7,345 bases of DNA from DATKLX01 sp035542155 (GTDB lineage Bacteria > Chloroflexota > Anaerolineae > Anaerolineales > Anaerolineaceae), in NCBI GenBank assembly GCA_035542155.1, contig DATKLX010000025.1, forward strand, positions 1-7,345, in the 5' to 3' direction. This document shows, in pieces, positions 1 through 6,155 of the stretch. The notes under the pieces were generated by a model. The model saw only the letters and a program-made list of their open reading frames with translations, ran no database searches and was not told where the DNA came from. The position numbers were made by a program, and so were the translations under genes. How positions within the stretch are numbered: the stretch's first letter is position 1; each line of letters opens with the position of its first letter.

Positions 1-65
1 TTACCACGTTCGAGCAGAGCTTTCTATTCCCTTCCTATTTGTGGGTAATCACCGAATTTTCTTGC

Positions 66-100
66 TTGACAACGCGCGAATCCGGTATAGAGTCTACAAT
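66..100 (+). promoter_or_regulatory. Possible promoter of the toroid-protein gene
   Basis: A perfect -35-like TTGACA lies at 66-71. Two -10-like hexamers follow: TATAGA at 86-91 (spacer 14) and TACAAT at 95-100 (spacer 23). Neither spacing is standard. A weaker TTGCTT at 62-67 would give an 18-base spacer to TATAGA. The AT-rich stretch before the ribosome-binding site suits a promoter, but the exact elements are uncertain. Nothing else is seen in 1-65, and no gene ends there on either strand. Confidence 0.3.
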
Positions 101-136
101 AGGCGACCGAATCACCAAAAATCTACAGGAGGGGAT

Positions 137-1177
137 ATGAAACCGCCCTGGCGTAAAGATCTCAATGGGGATCCGTTACCCTGGCTGTGGGAGCTGGACG
201 CCGACCGTCCAGGAGTCCGTTACTTCACTTTGTTGGACATATTAGACATGCCGCCAGACCACGTCTACGTGGTGGCTGCCCGCCAGGGAGTGATGGCGTC
301 TGGCCCGGTACCAGCCATTCTATCCAACCAGAACCCCCAGGGATACTGGATCAGGCCAGGGACCGGCTATCTGCCCAAATACCAGGGGACGATCTGGTCG
401 GTGATCTTCCTCGCCCAGCTTGGCGCGGACGGCAACGATCCCCGTGTGCGCGCCGCCTGCGAGTACGTCCTCGAACACAGTTGTTGCACGCTTGGGGGGT
501 TCAGCTACGACGGCCAGCCAGGGGGAACGATCCAATGCCTGCAGGGCAACCTGTGCGCGGCGCTGATCGACCTCGGCTGGCTGAACGACGACCGCCTGCG
601 TAAAGCTCTGGACTGGCTGGCTCGCAGCGTTACCGGGGAAGGGATCGCGCCGGCTGAGGAGCAAAACAACCCGCAGCGCTACTATTCCAGCGGGAACAGC
701 GCCCCCGGGTTTGTCTGCGCCGCTAACAACCAGAAACCCTGCGCCTGGGCGGCTGTCAAAGCGTTGCTGGCCTTCAGCAAGGTCCCTGAATCGCTGCGCA
801 CCCCTGAGATATGGGCGCCGATCCAGGCCGGACTCGGTTTCCTACTCGGCCGCGACCCGGCCAGAGCGGATTACCCGGCTCCCTTTGCATCCCCTCCCAG
901 CCCGAGGTGGTTTCAGTTTGGCTACCCGCTGGCGGACGCGAGCGATGTGCTTCAGAACCTGGAAGTTTTAACTGCTCTGGGATATGCCGGCGACCCGCGT
1001 TTGAACGCCGCTTACGCTCTGCTGCTGAGCAAACAGGATCTCCAGGGGCGCTGGAAGCTGGAATCCACCGGCAACGGCCGGACCTGGGCAGACGTAGAAC
1101 GAGAAGGCGAGCCGAGCAAGTGGGTCACCCTGCGCGCCCTGCGCGTCCTCAAGCGGCGCGCCGAGGCGCTTCTATAA
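137..1177 (+). CDS. Alpha/alpha-toroid (squalene cyclase/prenyltransferase-like) protein of unknown function
   Basis: The predicted protein has 346 residues and no signal peptide or membrane segment, so it is probably cytoplasmic. It starts with MKPPWRK. AGGAGG at 127-132, four bases before the ATG, decides this start over an in-frame GTG at 41 whose extra 32 residues look like translated leader. QW-like turns (NQNPQGYW at about residues 65-71 and KQDLQGRW near 299-306), with repeated alternating helices between them, match the terpenoid-cyclase/prenyltransferase toroid fold. The protein lacks a recognisable DXDD or DCTAE catalytic motif, so cyclase activity should not be assumed. Seven cysteines occur, several in distinctive settings (HSCC, IQCLQGNLC, KPCAWAAVKAL). 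From memory, close relatives in Chloroflexota are often labelled 'nitrogen fixation protein NifH', which this is not: there is no P-loop. The arginase-family gene follows 69 bases downstream on the same strand but has its own promoter. The family call is fairly sure; the function is unknown. Confidence 0.8.
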   Translation: MKPPWRKDLNGDPLPWLWELDADRPGVRYFTLLDILDMPPDHVYVVAARQGVMASGPVPAILSNQNPQGYWIRPGTGYLPKYQGTIWSVIFLAQLGADGNDPRVRAACEYVLEHSCCTLGGFSYDGQPGGTIQCLQGNLCAALIDLGWLNDDRLRKALDWLARSVTGEGIAPAEEQNNPQRYYSSGNSAPGFVCAANNQKPCAWAAVKALLAFSKVPESLRTPEIWAPIQAGLGFLLGRDPARADYPAPFASPPSPRWFQFGYPLADASDVLQNLEVLTALGYAGDPRLNAAYALLLSKQDLQGRWKLESTGNGRTWADVEREGEPSKWVTLRALRVLKRRAEALL

Positions 1178-1183
1178 ACCAGT

Positions 1184-1212
1184 TTGAACTCTTTTTTCTA
1201 ATCCGTTACAAT
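1184..1212 (+). promoter_or_regulatory. Sigma-70-like promoter of the arginase-family gene
   Basis: TTGAAC at 1184-1189 and TACAAT at 1207-1212 are separated by exactly 17 bases. Each hexamer departs from the sigma-70 consensus at one or two positions. Transcription would start near 1219-1220 and leave a leader of under 30 bases before the ATG at 1247. The element begins seven bases after the upstream stop codon, so the second gene can be expressed independently of the first. Confidence 0.6.
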
Positions 1213-1246
1213 CGGACTACAGGTTCAGGCGGTAAGAAGACGGCGC

Positions 1247-2100
1247 ATGAACATCCACATCTTTCAGGTCCCTTACGATTCCGGCCGGCGCGATGAGCGC
1301 ATGGGCGCGGGTCCTGGCCACCTGCTTGACCGCGGACTGGCCAATTACCTCCGAGCCCACGGCCACATGGTGTGGATCAGCGAGATCGAGAGCAGCGACC
1401 CCTTCCCCAGCGAGATCAAAACCAGCTTCGAGCTGTACCGCCAGCTCGGCGCTCAGGTTCGGGAAGGCCTCGACCAGGGCCGCCTGCCGCTGGTCCTCTC
1501 CGGGAACTGCAGCGCTGCCTTGGGTGGGATCGCCGGATGGGAAGGCGCGACCGGCTGCGATTTGGGCATTCTCTGGCTGGACGCCCACGGCGATTTCAAC
1601 ACCCCGGACATCTCCCCCAGCGGCTTTCTCGACGGGATGGGCCTGGCGACCGCCGCGGGCCTGGGCTGGAAGAGCCTGGCGCTGAGCATCCCCGGCTTCC
1701 GCCCCGTGCTCCCGGAGCGAATCGTCCACCTCGGCGGGCGGGATTTCGACCGCGACGAAGAAGCCCTCCTGCGCCAGCAAGGCGTCGCCCTGGTCACCGC
1801 CCCGCAAGTGCGCGAGAACGGCCTGGCGGAGTCGCTCGAGCCCGCCCTCGACCGGCTGCGCCGCTCGGTGCGGGACGTCTACCTCCACCTCGACCTGGAC
1901 GGCCTGGACCCGCTCGAAACCCCGGCCAATCTGTTCCCGCCCCAGATGGCCTGGATGTGGACGACGTGGTCGCAGCCATCCGCCTCCTCCGCCAGCGCTT
2001 CGCCATCGCCGGCCTGGGCGTCGCCTCCTACGACCCGCGCTACGACCCGGAAGAAAAGACCCTCCAGGCGGCTTTTCGATTGGTCGAAGCGGCAGTCTGA
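1247..2100 (+). CDS. Arginase/agmatinase-family (ureohydrolase-fold) protein, frameshifted near its C-terminus
   Basis: Members of this family are binuclear manganese hydrolases of guanidino compounds such as arginine, agmatine and formiminoglutamate. The N-terminus (VPYDSGRR...RMGAGPGHLL) is typical. Metal-binding motifs visible are DAHGDFN (residues 112-118) and HLDLDGLDP (214-222). The first ligand motif, usually GGDHS, reads SGNCS (85-89), so the conserved histidine is replaced by cysteine; substrate and metal use are therefore unclear. After residue 231 the frame is lost. The +1 frame continues with PDGLDVDDVVAAI and ends YDPRYDPEEKTLQAAFRLVEAAV at TGA 2098-2100, which is the expected family C-terminus. 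Adding one base in TTCCCGCCCC (1934-1943) restores a protein of 284 residues with ...NLFPAPDGLDV.... As written, the original frame runs to TAG at 2108-2110 (287 residues) with a Ser/Thr/Pro-rich nonsense tail. The start has only a weak ribosome-binding site. A sequencing or assembly indel and a real mutation cannot be told apart here. Confidence 0.85.
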
Positions 2101-2106
2101 GACAGG

Positions 2107-2277
2107 CTAGCCACTCAACGGATAAAACGGCGCGATGCGCTGGATTTTCGCGCGCAGCCGCTCGCGTTCCTTTGGATCCACCGTCTTCATTTTTGCCAAC
2201 AGCTTGTGGACTTTTTCGCGCTTGCCCCGCTTGATCCGCAGCGCCTTCTGCCGCTTGTGCCGGTTGACTTCTCCCAT
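2107..2277 (-). CDS. 56-residue, highly basic small protein (DUF6800-like)
   Basis: This small gene begins MGEVNRHKRQKALRIKRGKR and ends RIAPFYPLSG. It is preceded by GAGG at 2283-2286, five bases from the ATG, which is good support for translation. Of 56 residues, 19 are Lys or Arg and only 5 are acidic. Helix-forming heptads fill the middle, and there is no cysteine, signal peptide or membrane segment. The length, the MG-x-x-N-R start and the closing I-x-P-F/Y motif resemble short proteins I recall as DUF6800 in Planctomycetota and Chloroflexota; the function is unknown, and nucleic-acid or ribosome binding is only a guess from charge. The gene converges on the arginase-family gene with six bases between the repaired stop codons. 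It has a roughly 105-base leader with an extended -10 promoter and a 20-bp palindrome. Confidence 0.75.
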   Translation of the reverse strand: MGEVNRHKRQKALRIKRGKREKVHKLLAKMKTVDPKERERLRAKIQRIAPFYPLSG

Positions 2278-2334
2278 ATTCGCCTCGATTTCAAAATTCG
2301 CGTATTCCTGCTGCTTCTATTGGTGAATTAGAAC

Positions 2335-2354
2335 CTATCCGAATATTCGGATAG
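2335..2354. repeat. 20-bp perfect palindrome in the leader of the small basic protein gene
   Basis: CTATCCGAAT is followed directly by its reverse complement ATTCGGATAG. The next pair outward does not match, so the palindrome is exactly 20 bp. It lies 57 bases upstream of the small gene's ATG and about 28 bases downstream of its predicted transcription start. As DNA it could be a dimeric repressor site. As RNA it would fold into an 8-bp stem with an AUAU loop. No T-run follows on either strand, so it is not a standard terminator. Confidence 0.7.
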
Positions 2355-2388
2355 ATACTTATTCCTCCATTCCCATTGCCTTATCAGG

Positions 2389-2397
2389 ATTATACCA
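2389..2397 (-). promoter_or_regulatory. Extended -10 promoter of the small basic protein gene
   Basis: On the - strand this reads TGGTATAAT, a full TGn extension with a consensus -10 hexamer. No good -35 box lies 16-18 bases upstream (the 17-base position reads TAGTTC), which is usual for extended -10 promoters. The start point would be near 2382, giving a leader of about 105 bases. Confidence 0.55.
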
Positions 2398-2413
2398 AGA
2401 CCCGCTTTTAGGA

Positions 2414-2436
2414 ACTACTTCTCTTCAGAAAGTAGT
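2414..2436. other. Short inverted repeat between the LRR and small basic protein genes
   Basis: ACTACTT (2414-2420) pairs with AAGTAGT (2430-2436) across a nine-base spacer. It lies about 100 bases past the LRR stop codon and upstream of the small gene's promoter. No T-tract follows in either direction, so termination is only a weak possibility. The rest of 2437-2539 shows nothing I can name. Confidence 0.3.
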
Positions 2437-2539
2437 GCTATTTCACCCTTCCCCCAACGGAAACACCCCTGCCAACCGTGTCTCCATCCCCGGGACCGAC
2501 CGCCGCGATAGAGTCTCCGTTGCAGCTAACGTTACAAAA

Positions 2540-3595
2540 TCAGGAATAAACCCTGCATCCTCGCCGTTCCAATTCCCCTACCCATCCCGGCAGCGGCTCG
2601 ATCCGGTTCCAGCGTAAATCCAGCTTCTCCAGTCGCGGCAGCTCCGCGAGGCTGTTCGGCAGCGCCGTCAGCCGGTTGGCGCGCAGATCCAGGAAGGTCA
2701 GCACCTTCAGCTTCCCCAGCGATTCGGGCAGTTCGACCAGGCGGTTGTTGCGCAAGTCGAGGTCCACCAGGCTGGACAGCTCGCCGATCTCACCGGGCAG
2801 CCGGGTCAGGCGGTTGTCCATCAGGGCCAGCTTTTTCAGCCGGCGCAGCCCGGCGATCGAGGCAGGCAGTTCGCTCAGCCGGTTGTTCATGGCATGCAGC
2901 TCTACCAATCGGCCCAGCCGGCCGATGCTTTCCGGCAGAGACTCGAGCCGGTTGTTGTAAAGCCGCAGCTCGAGCAGTTTCGCCAGGCCGCCGATCGCCT
3001 CGGGCAATATGCTGAGGTGGTTGTCGGTCAGGTTCAGGTACAGCAGATTTCCCAGGCCGCCAAAGGCCGGCGAGATCTCGCTGAGCTGGTTGTTGCTGAG
3101 ATAGAGGAATTCGAGCTGCCGGAGCCGGCCGAGCGCCGCGGAGACCGATTCCAGCCGCGCGTGGCCCAGGTCGAGCACCTTCAGGTTCTCCAGGTCTCCC
3201 AGGCTGTCCGGCAGGGCGGTGAGCCGCGTCGAGTGCAGGTACAGGCGGGTCAGCCCGCGCAGCCGGCCGATTCCCTCGGGCACTTCGGAAAAGGGGTTCT
3301 CCCCCAGGTTAAGGAGTTCCAGCGCCTCCAGCTCTAACACAGCCTCGGGAAAAGTTTCCAGGTTGTTCCCCGCCAGGTCGAGTTGTCGAAGATGGCCGAG
3401 CTCAGCGATCGACTCGGGCAGCCGATCGAGCATACACCCCGCCGCGAAGAGCGCCACCACCCGTTCCCCATCGACCAGGGCGTGCGGCCGGTAGGGGTCC
3501 CCTCTGTTCGCTCCCGCCGCCCATACCGGCAGCGCTGCATCGGCGCTCGCCTCGATCTCCGCGAGTACGATGCGATCTCCCTCGATCAGATCCAT
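2540..3595 (-). CDS. Leucine-rich-repeat protein with 13 uniform 23-residue repeats
   Basis: From the ATG at 3595 the protein has 351 residues: a short N-terminal region of about 45 residues (MDLIEGDRIVLAEIEASADA...), then 13 consecutive repeats of exactly 23 residues, then a seven-residue tail (RGCRVYS). The repeat consensus is LxxLxLxxNxLxxLPxxIGxLxx, the bacterial/Shoc2-like LRR type that forms a protein-binding solenoid. Repeats 5 and 6 (LESVSAAL, LSEISPAF) lack the LP pair. There is no signal peptide, membrane segment, kinase, GTPase or ligase domain, so it is probably a cytoplasmic scaffold; the partner is unknown. The start at 3595 is chosen because GGAGA (3600-3604) sits five bases before it. 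An in-frame ATG at 3607 has GAGG ten bases upstream and would give 355 residues. The cyclophilin stop lies 42 bases upstream of this ATG at 3607 region, so co-transcription is likely. Confidence 0.9.
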   Translation of the reverse strand: MDLIEGDRIVLAEIEASADAALPVWAAGANRGDPYRPHALVDGERVVALFAAGCMLDRLPESIAELGHLRQLDLAGNNLETFPEAVLELEALELLNLGENPFSEVPEGIGRLRGLTRLYLHSTRLTALPDSLGDLENLKVLDLGHARLESVSAALGRLRQLEFLYLSNNQLSEISPAFGGLGNLLYLNLTDNHLSILPEAIGGLAKLLELRLYNNRLESLPESIGRLGRLVELHAMNNRLSELPASIAGLRRLKKLALMDNRLTRLPGEIGELSSLVDLDLRNNRLVELPESLGKLKVLTFLDLRANRLTALPNSLAELPRLEKLDLRWNRIEPLPGWVGELERRGCRVYS

Positions 3596-3621
3596 GCTTT
3601 CTCCCATTTTCGAAAAACCTC

Positions 3622-3650
3622 ACCACAGAGAAGTACAGAGAAAGAAAGAT
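3622..3650. repeat. CACAGAG-type intergenic repeat
   Basis: The short spacer between the cyclophilin stop and the LRR start reads ACCACAGAGAAGTACAGAGA followed by AAGAAAGAT. ACAGAG recurs at 3625-3630 and 3635-3640, ten bases apart. From memory, 'ACCACAGAGACACAGAG' tracts are dispersed intergenic repeats in many environmental bacterial genomes. Only one copy is seen here, so membership of such a family is inferred. The LRR gene's leader runs through it. Confidence 0.4.
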
Positions 3651-4337
3651 TTATTTTTCGCTAATCGTCACGCTCTGGATGGCGTCCCCCGGGTAGTCGG
3701 GGCGCTGGTTCGGGTCGCGCAGGCGGATGTTCTTGACCTCGTCCATCCCGCTGATGACCTGGCCGAAGATGGTATAACCGCCATTCAGGTTTGGCTGCGG
3801 GCCAAAGGTGATGAAGAACTGGCTGCCGTTGGTATCCCGCCCGGCGTTAGCCATCGCCACCACCCCGGCCTTATCGAAGGTCAGGTCGCTATCCTCGTTT
3901 TTGAACTCGTATCCAGGGCCGCCCATGCCGGTACCGGTCGGGTCTCCGCCCTGGGCCATGAAGCCTTGCAGCACGCGGTGGAAGGTGACCCCGTTGAAAT
4001 AGCCATCCCGCGCCAGGAAGACGAAGCTGTTGACCGTGACCGGCGCTTTATCCGCGTAGAGCTGGATGACGAACTCGCCGCCCTTGGCCATCTTGACCGT
4101 CGCCGTATACTGCTTGGTCCTGTCGATGGTCATCGGCGGCGCGGCGCTGTACTGCTTCGCGCCGGGGGTGGGCGCGCTGCCAGTGGAGGCGGCCGGCTTC
4201 TGGGAGGAGATCAGCGCGTACGCGATCCCCGCCACAACCAGGACGATCACGCCGATGGCGATGATCTGGATGCTGCCGGGCTGGTTTTTCTGCGCCGAGC
4301 GTTTGGCGGGGCGGGTAGGGCGTTTCTTGTTGGGCAT
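3651..4337 (-). CDS. Membrane-anchored cyclophilin-type peptidyl-prolyl cis-trans isomerase
   Basis: The 228-residue protein catalyses cis-trans isomerisation of Xaa-Pro bonds. It has a basic cytoplasmic N-terminus (about 1-22), one hydrophobic segment at about 24-43, a Ser/Ala/Pro-rich linker to about 70, and a single cyclophilin domain at about 75-228, so the catalytic domain should face outside the membrane and help fold exported proteins. Active-site motifs are present: FHRVLQGFMAQGGD (119-132, with the catalytic Arg, Phe and Gln), AMANAGRDTNGSQFFIT (161-177) and NLNGGYTIFGQV (183-194). The position that is tryptophan in human CypA falls in the variable GGYTIFG region, as in most bacterial PpiA/PpiB proteins. 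There is no lipobox cysteine. AGAGGG (4345-4350) lies seven bases before the ATG. The LRR gene follows closely on the same strand. Confidence 0.93.
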   Translation of the reverse strand: MPNKKRPTRPAKRSAQKNQPGSIQIIAIGVIVLVVAGIAYALISSQKPAASTGSAPTPGAKQYSAAPPMTIDRTKQYTATVKMAKGGEFVIQLYADKAPVTVNSFVFLARDGYFNGVTFHRVLQGFMAQGGDPTGTGMGGPGYEFKNEDSDLTFDKAGVVAMANAGRDTNGSQFFITFGPQPNLNGGYTIFGQVISGMDEVKNIRLRDPNQRPDYPGDAIQSVTISEK

Positions 4338-4378
4338 AGCGGTTCCCTCTTCTGAAATGGGTGGATTGGGTTTTCCCC

Positions 4379-4384
4379 ATTATA
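4379..4384 (-). promoter_or_regulatory. -10 box of the cyclophilin gene
   Basis: The - strand reads TATAAT, a perfect -10 hexamer 41 bases before the cyclophilin ATG. No clear -35 box is found 16-18 bases upstream (CTGCAT or CCTGCA). Transcription would start near 4372, with the AGAGGG ribosome-binding site in the leader. Confidence 0.45.
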
Positions 4385-4461
4385 CCCTTACCATCTCTTC
4401 ATGCAGGATGGGGGTTCCCGCCCATCCATGAGATTTCAATTCGAGTCCCGATCAACCGTAG

Positions 4462-4523
4462 GGGTTGACCGATGTGTCGACCCGCTCTGCGGCAAGGAGC
4501 GGGCAGACACGCAGGTCTGCCCG
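4462..4523. repeat. Chain of three overlapping hairpins (REP-like intergenic element)
   Basis: Three inverted repeats follow in series. H1 is GGGTTGAC (4462-4469) with GTCGACCC (4476-4483), one G-T pair and a 6-base loop. H2 is CCCGCTC (4481-4487) with GAGCGGG (4497-4503), a perfect 7-bp stem. H3 is CGGGCAGAC (4500-4508) with GTCTGCCCG (4515-4523), a perfect 9-bp stem and 6-base loop. H1 and H2 share CCC, and H2 and H3 share CGGG, so H2 competes with its neighbours. The H3 unit resembles GGGCAGAC...GTCTGCCC dispersed repeats I recall from Chloroflexota and other environmental genomes. It starts about ten bases past the FG-GAP stop and may cap or terminate that transcript, though no T-run follows. 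Confidence 0.65.
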
Positions 4524-4532
4524 TACTGGATC

Positions 4533-6149
4533 TCACCGATACCCATCGCGAGTGTAACTCCCCCGCCCGGTGCCCCACAGCACCCGCGCCGCGGCCGTCC
4601 CCGGGAGATCGTACACCACCACCCCCGAATAGGCGGTGTTGACGACCAGCTCCAGGTCCGGGTCGCCGTCGACGTTGACCAGGGTGGGCGCCGCCAGGCC
4701 CCCGTTCCAGTGGATCGAGCTCGATTTCGGCGCCGGCAGATCGAGCTCATAGATTGGCGCACCGTCCCAGGAGAGGATGTGCAGCCTGCCCCAGCGGTTC
4801 GAGGTCTCCTGCGTCCAGGAGGTGAAGATCACCTCGGCCCTCCCGTTGTTGTCCAGGTCGGCGACCAGCGGCTCGGAGGCAAAGCGAAAGAACCCCTCCG
4901 AGGGCTTGTAGACCGAATAGGGCCAGGAACCGTGCTCGGTCCTGTCCAGCCAGAAGGCGTGCACCCGCCCGTCATAGGAGGCGAAGAGGATCTCCTTCTT
5001 GCCGTCCCCGTCCAGGTCGGCGACCACCGGGTTAGCTTCCGCCGATTCGATCACGTTGTAATCCTCGCTGATCGGCGCCCCGGTGTCGACCGGGTTCTGC
5101 TGCCAGTTGTAGCCGCCGGTGTTGAAGCGGCTGCGGTCGGCGTTGAAGATGAAAGGTGCGATATACCGGCTGGGCGGATAGCCCGCGTGGCAATCGTACA
5201 TGTTTCCGGTGACCACCACCTCGCGCGTCCCATCCCCGTTGACGTCGGCGATCACCGCCGGCCCATCGGCGAAGTTGGTGCGGTAGCTTTCCGCGCGCAC
5301 CCCATCGCATGCTCCCCAGCCGCGCTTCTCCACCGCCAGGTTCTCCCACACCCCGACCTGGCCCCAGGTCTTTCCGGGATAATCGGTCGCGCTGGCTGCC
5401 AGCGAATTGCCATTTTTATCATAAGCGTTGATGTAATGCACGTCCGAGGGAACGACCAGCTCCAGCCCGGGAAGATCCGGCCGCAGGTCCCCCGCCGCGG
5501 CGTTGGCATTGTATACCCCCCAGGCGTAGCCGGTCCCATCGGTCATCTGGGGCCATTTTCCTCCAACCGGGTTCCCCGCCGAGTTCAGCACCCAGGTATT
5601 TTTCGCGCTGCCGGAGGCGCTGGTGACCACGATCTCCATTGTGCTGTTATTCGCATCCAGGTCGGCCGCCAGCAGCCCGCGGAACTCGTTGCTGCTTCCA
5701 GAAACCGCCTTCTTCTCAAAGATAGGCGTCCCGTTCAGACGGTAGACCGATACAGACGGCCCGCTCTGGGCAATGACGATCTCCTTCTGCCCGTCTTTGT
5801 TGATATCCGCCACCACCACCCCGGGCCAGGTGCGGTTATTCGTATTCCCTTTCCGCCAGAGCAGACTGCCGTTCAGACCGTTCAGGGCCCAGATCGAGTA
5901 CGCCGAGGCGACGACGTCGTTGATTCCATCCCCGTTGACGTCCACCGCCGCCGGGGAGGAGTACCAGCCGGTCTCGCACCAGGACGAGTAGCAGCCGCCG
6001 TAGGCCCACTTGAGCTGCGGCGCGCCGAACCCGCGTATGACCAGCGGGAGGTAGATCGTGCCACCATCCGCACCTTGCGCCGGGCCAGGACCCACAAAAA
6101 CCACGAGGAGCATGACGATCGAGAGCAAAAACCATCCACGACGTTTCAT
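4533..6149 (-). CDS. Secreted FG-GAP/VCBS-repeat (integrin-alpha-like beta-propeller) protein
   Basis: The 538-residue protein begins MKRRGWFLLSIVMLLVVF and has a Sec signal peptide likely cleaved after AQGA near residue 26. The mature part carries calcium-binding DxNxDGxxE/D-type loops at about 70-78 (DVNGDGIND), 115-123 (DINKDGQKE), 163-172 (DLDANNSTME), 302-310 (DVNGDGTRE), 378-386 (DLDGDGKKE), 431-439 (DLDNNGRAE) and 492-500 (NVDGDPDLE). A degenerate copy lies near 218-233. Seven clear copies fit a seven-bladed propeller, known in the family for extracellular binding; no enzymatic domain is seen. An N-terminal YLPLVI motif (about 33-38) is shared, as I recall, by many secreted Chloroflexota proteins. 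The frame stays open 39 codons further upstream to an ATG at 6266, but that would bury the signal peptide, so it is rejected. No ribosome-binding site precedes 6149; a TATAAT lies six bases upstream, suggesting a leaderless mRNA. Confidence 0.88.
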   Translation of the reverse strand: MKRRGWFLLSIVMLLVVFVGPGPAQGADGGTIYLPLVIRGFGAPQLKWAYGGCYSSWCETGWYSSPAAVDVNGDGINDVVASAYSIWALNGLNGSLLWRKGNTNNRTWPGVVVADINKDGQKEIVIAQSGPSVSVYRLNGTPIFEKKAVSGSSNEFRGLLAADLDANNSTMEIVVTSASGSAKNTWVLNSAGNPVGGKWPQMTDGTGYAWGVYNANAAAGDLRPDLPGLELVVPSDVHYINAYDKNGNSLAASATDYPGKTWGQVGVWENLAVEKRGWGACDGVRAESYRTNFADGPAVIADVNGDGTREVVVTGNMYDCHAGYPPSRYIAPFIFNADRSRFNTGGYNWQQNPVDTGAPISEDYNVIESAEANPVVADLDGDGKKEILFASYDGRVHAFWLDRTEHGSWPYSVYKPSEGFFRFASEPLVADLDNNGRAEVIFTSWTQETSNRWGRLHILSWDGAPIYELDLPAPKSSSIHWNGGLAAPTLVNVDGDPDLELVVNTAYSGVVVYDLPGTAAARVLWGTGRGSYTRDGYR

Positions 6150-6155
6150 ACTGTG

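Noticed and set aside
41..136. GTG start 32 codons upstream of the toroid-protein ATG
   Set aside because: The added residues are translated leader containing promoter-like sequence, and AGGAGG lies directly before the ATG at 137.
2527..2534. TAACGTTA eight-base palindrome past the LRR stop codon
   Set aside because: It is short enough to occur by chance and shows no partner element or conserved setting.
2894..3337. Open frame of 147 codons on the + strand inside the LRR gene
   Set aside because: It mirrors the LRR repeats in antisense (Gln/Val-rich, periodic) and has no ribosome-binding site; the - strand frame explains the sequence fully.
3570..4355. Open frame of 261 codons on the + strand across the cyclophilin gene
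   Set aside because: It is antisense to a clear cyclophilin with intact active-site motifs, and its own translation is Arg/Asp/Gly-rich without a domain.
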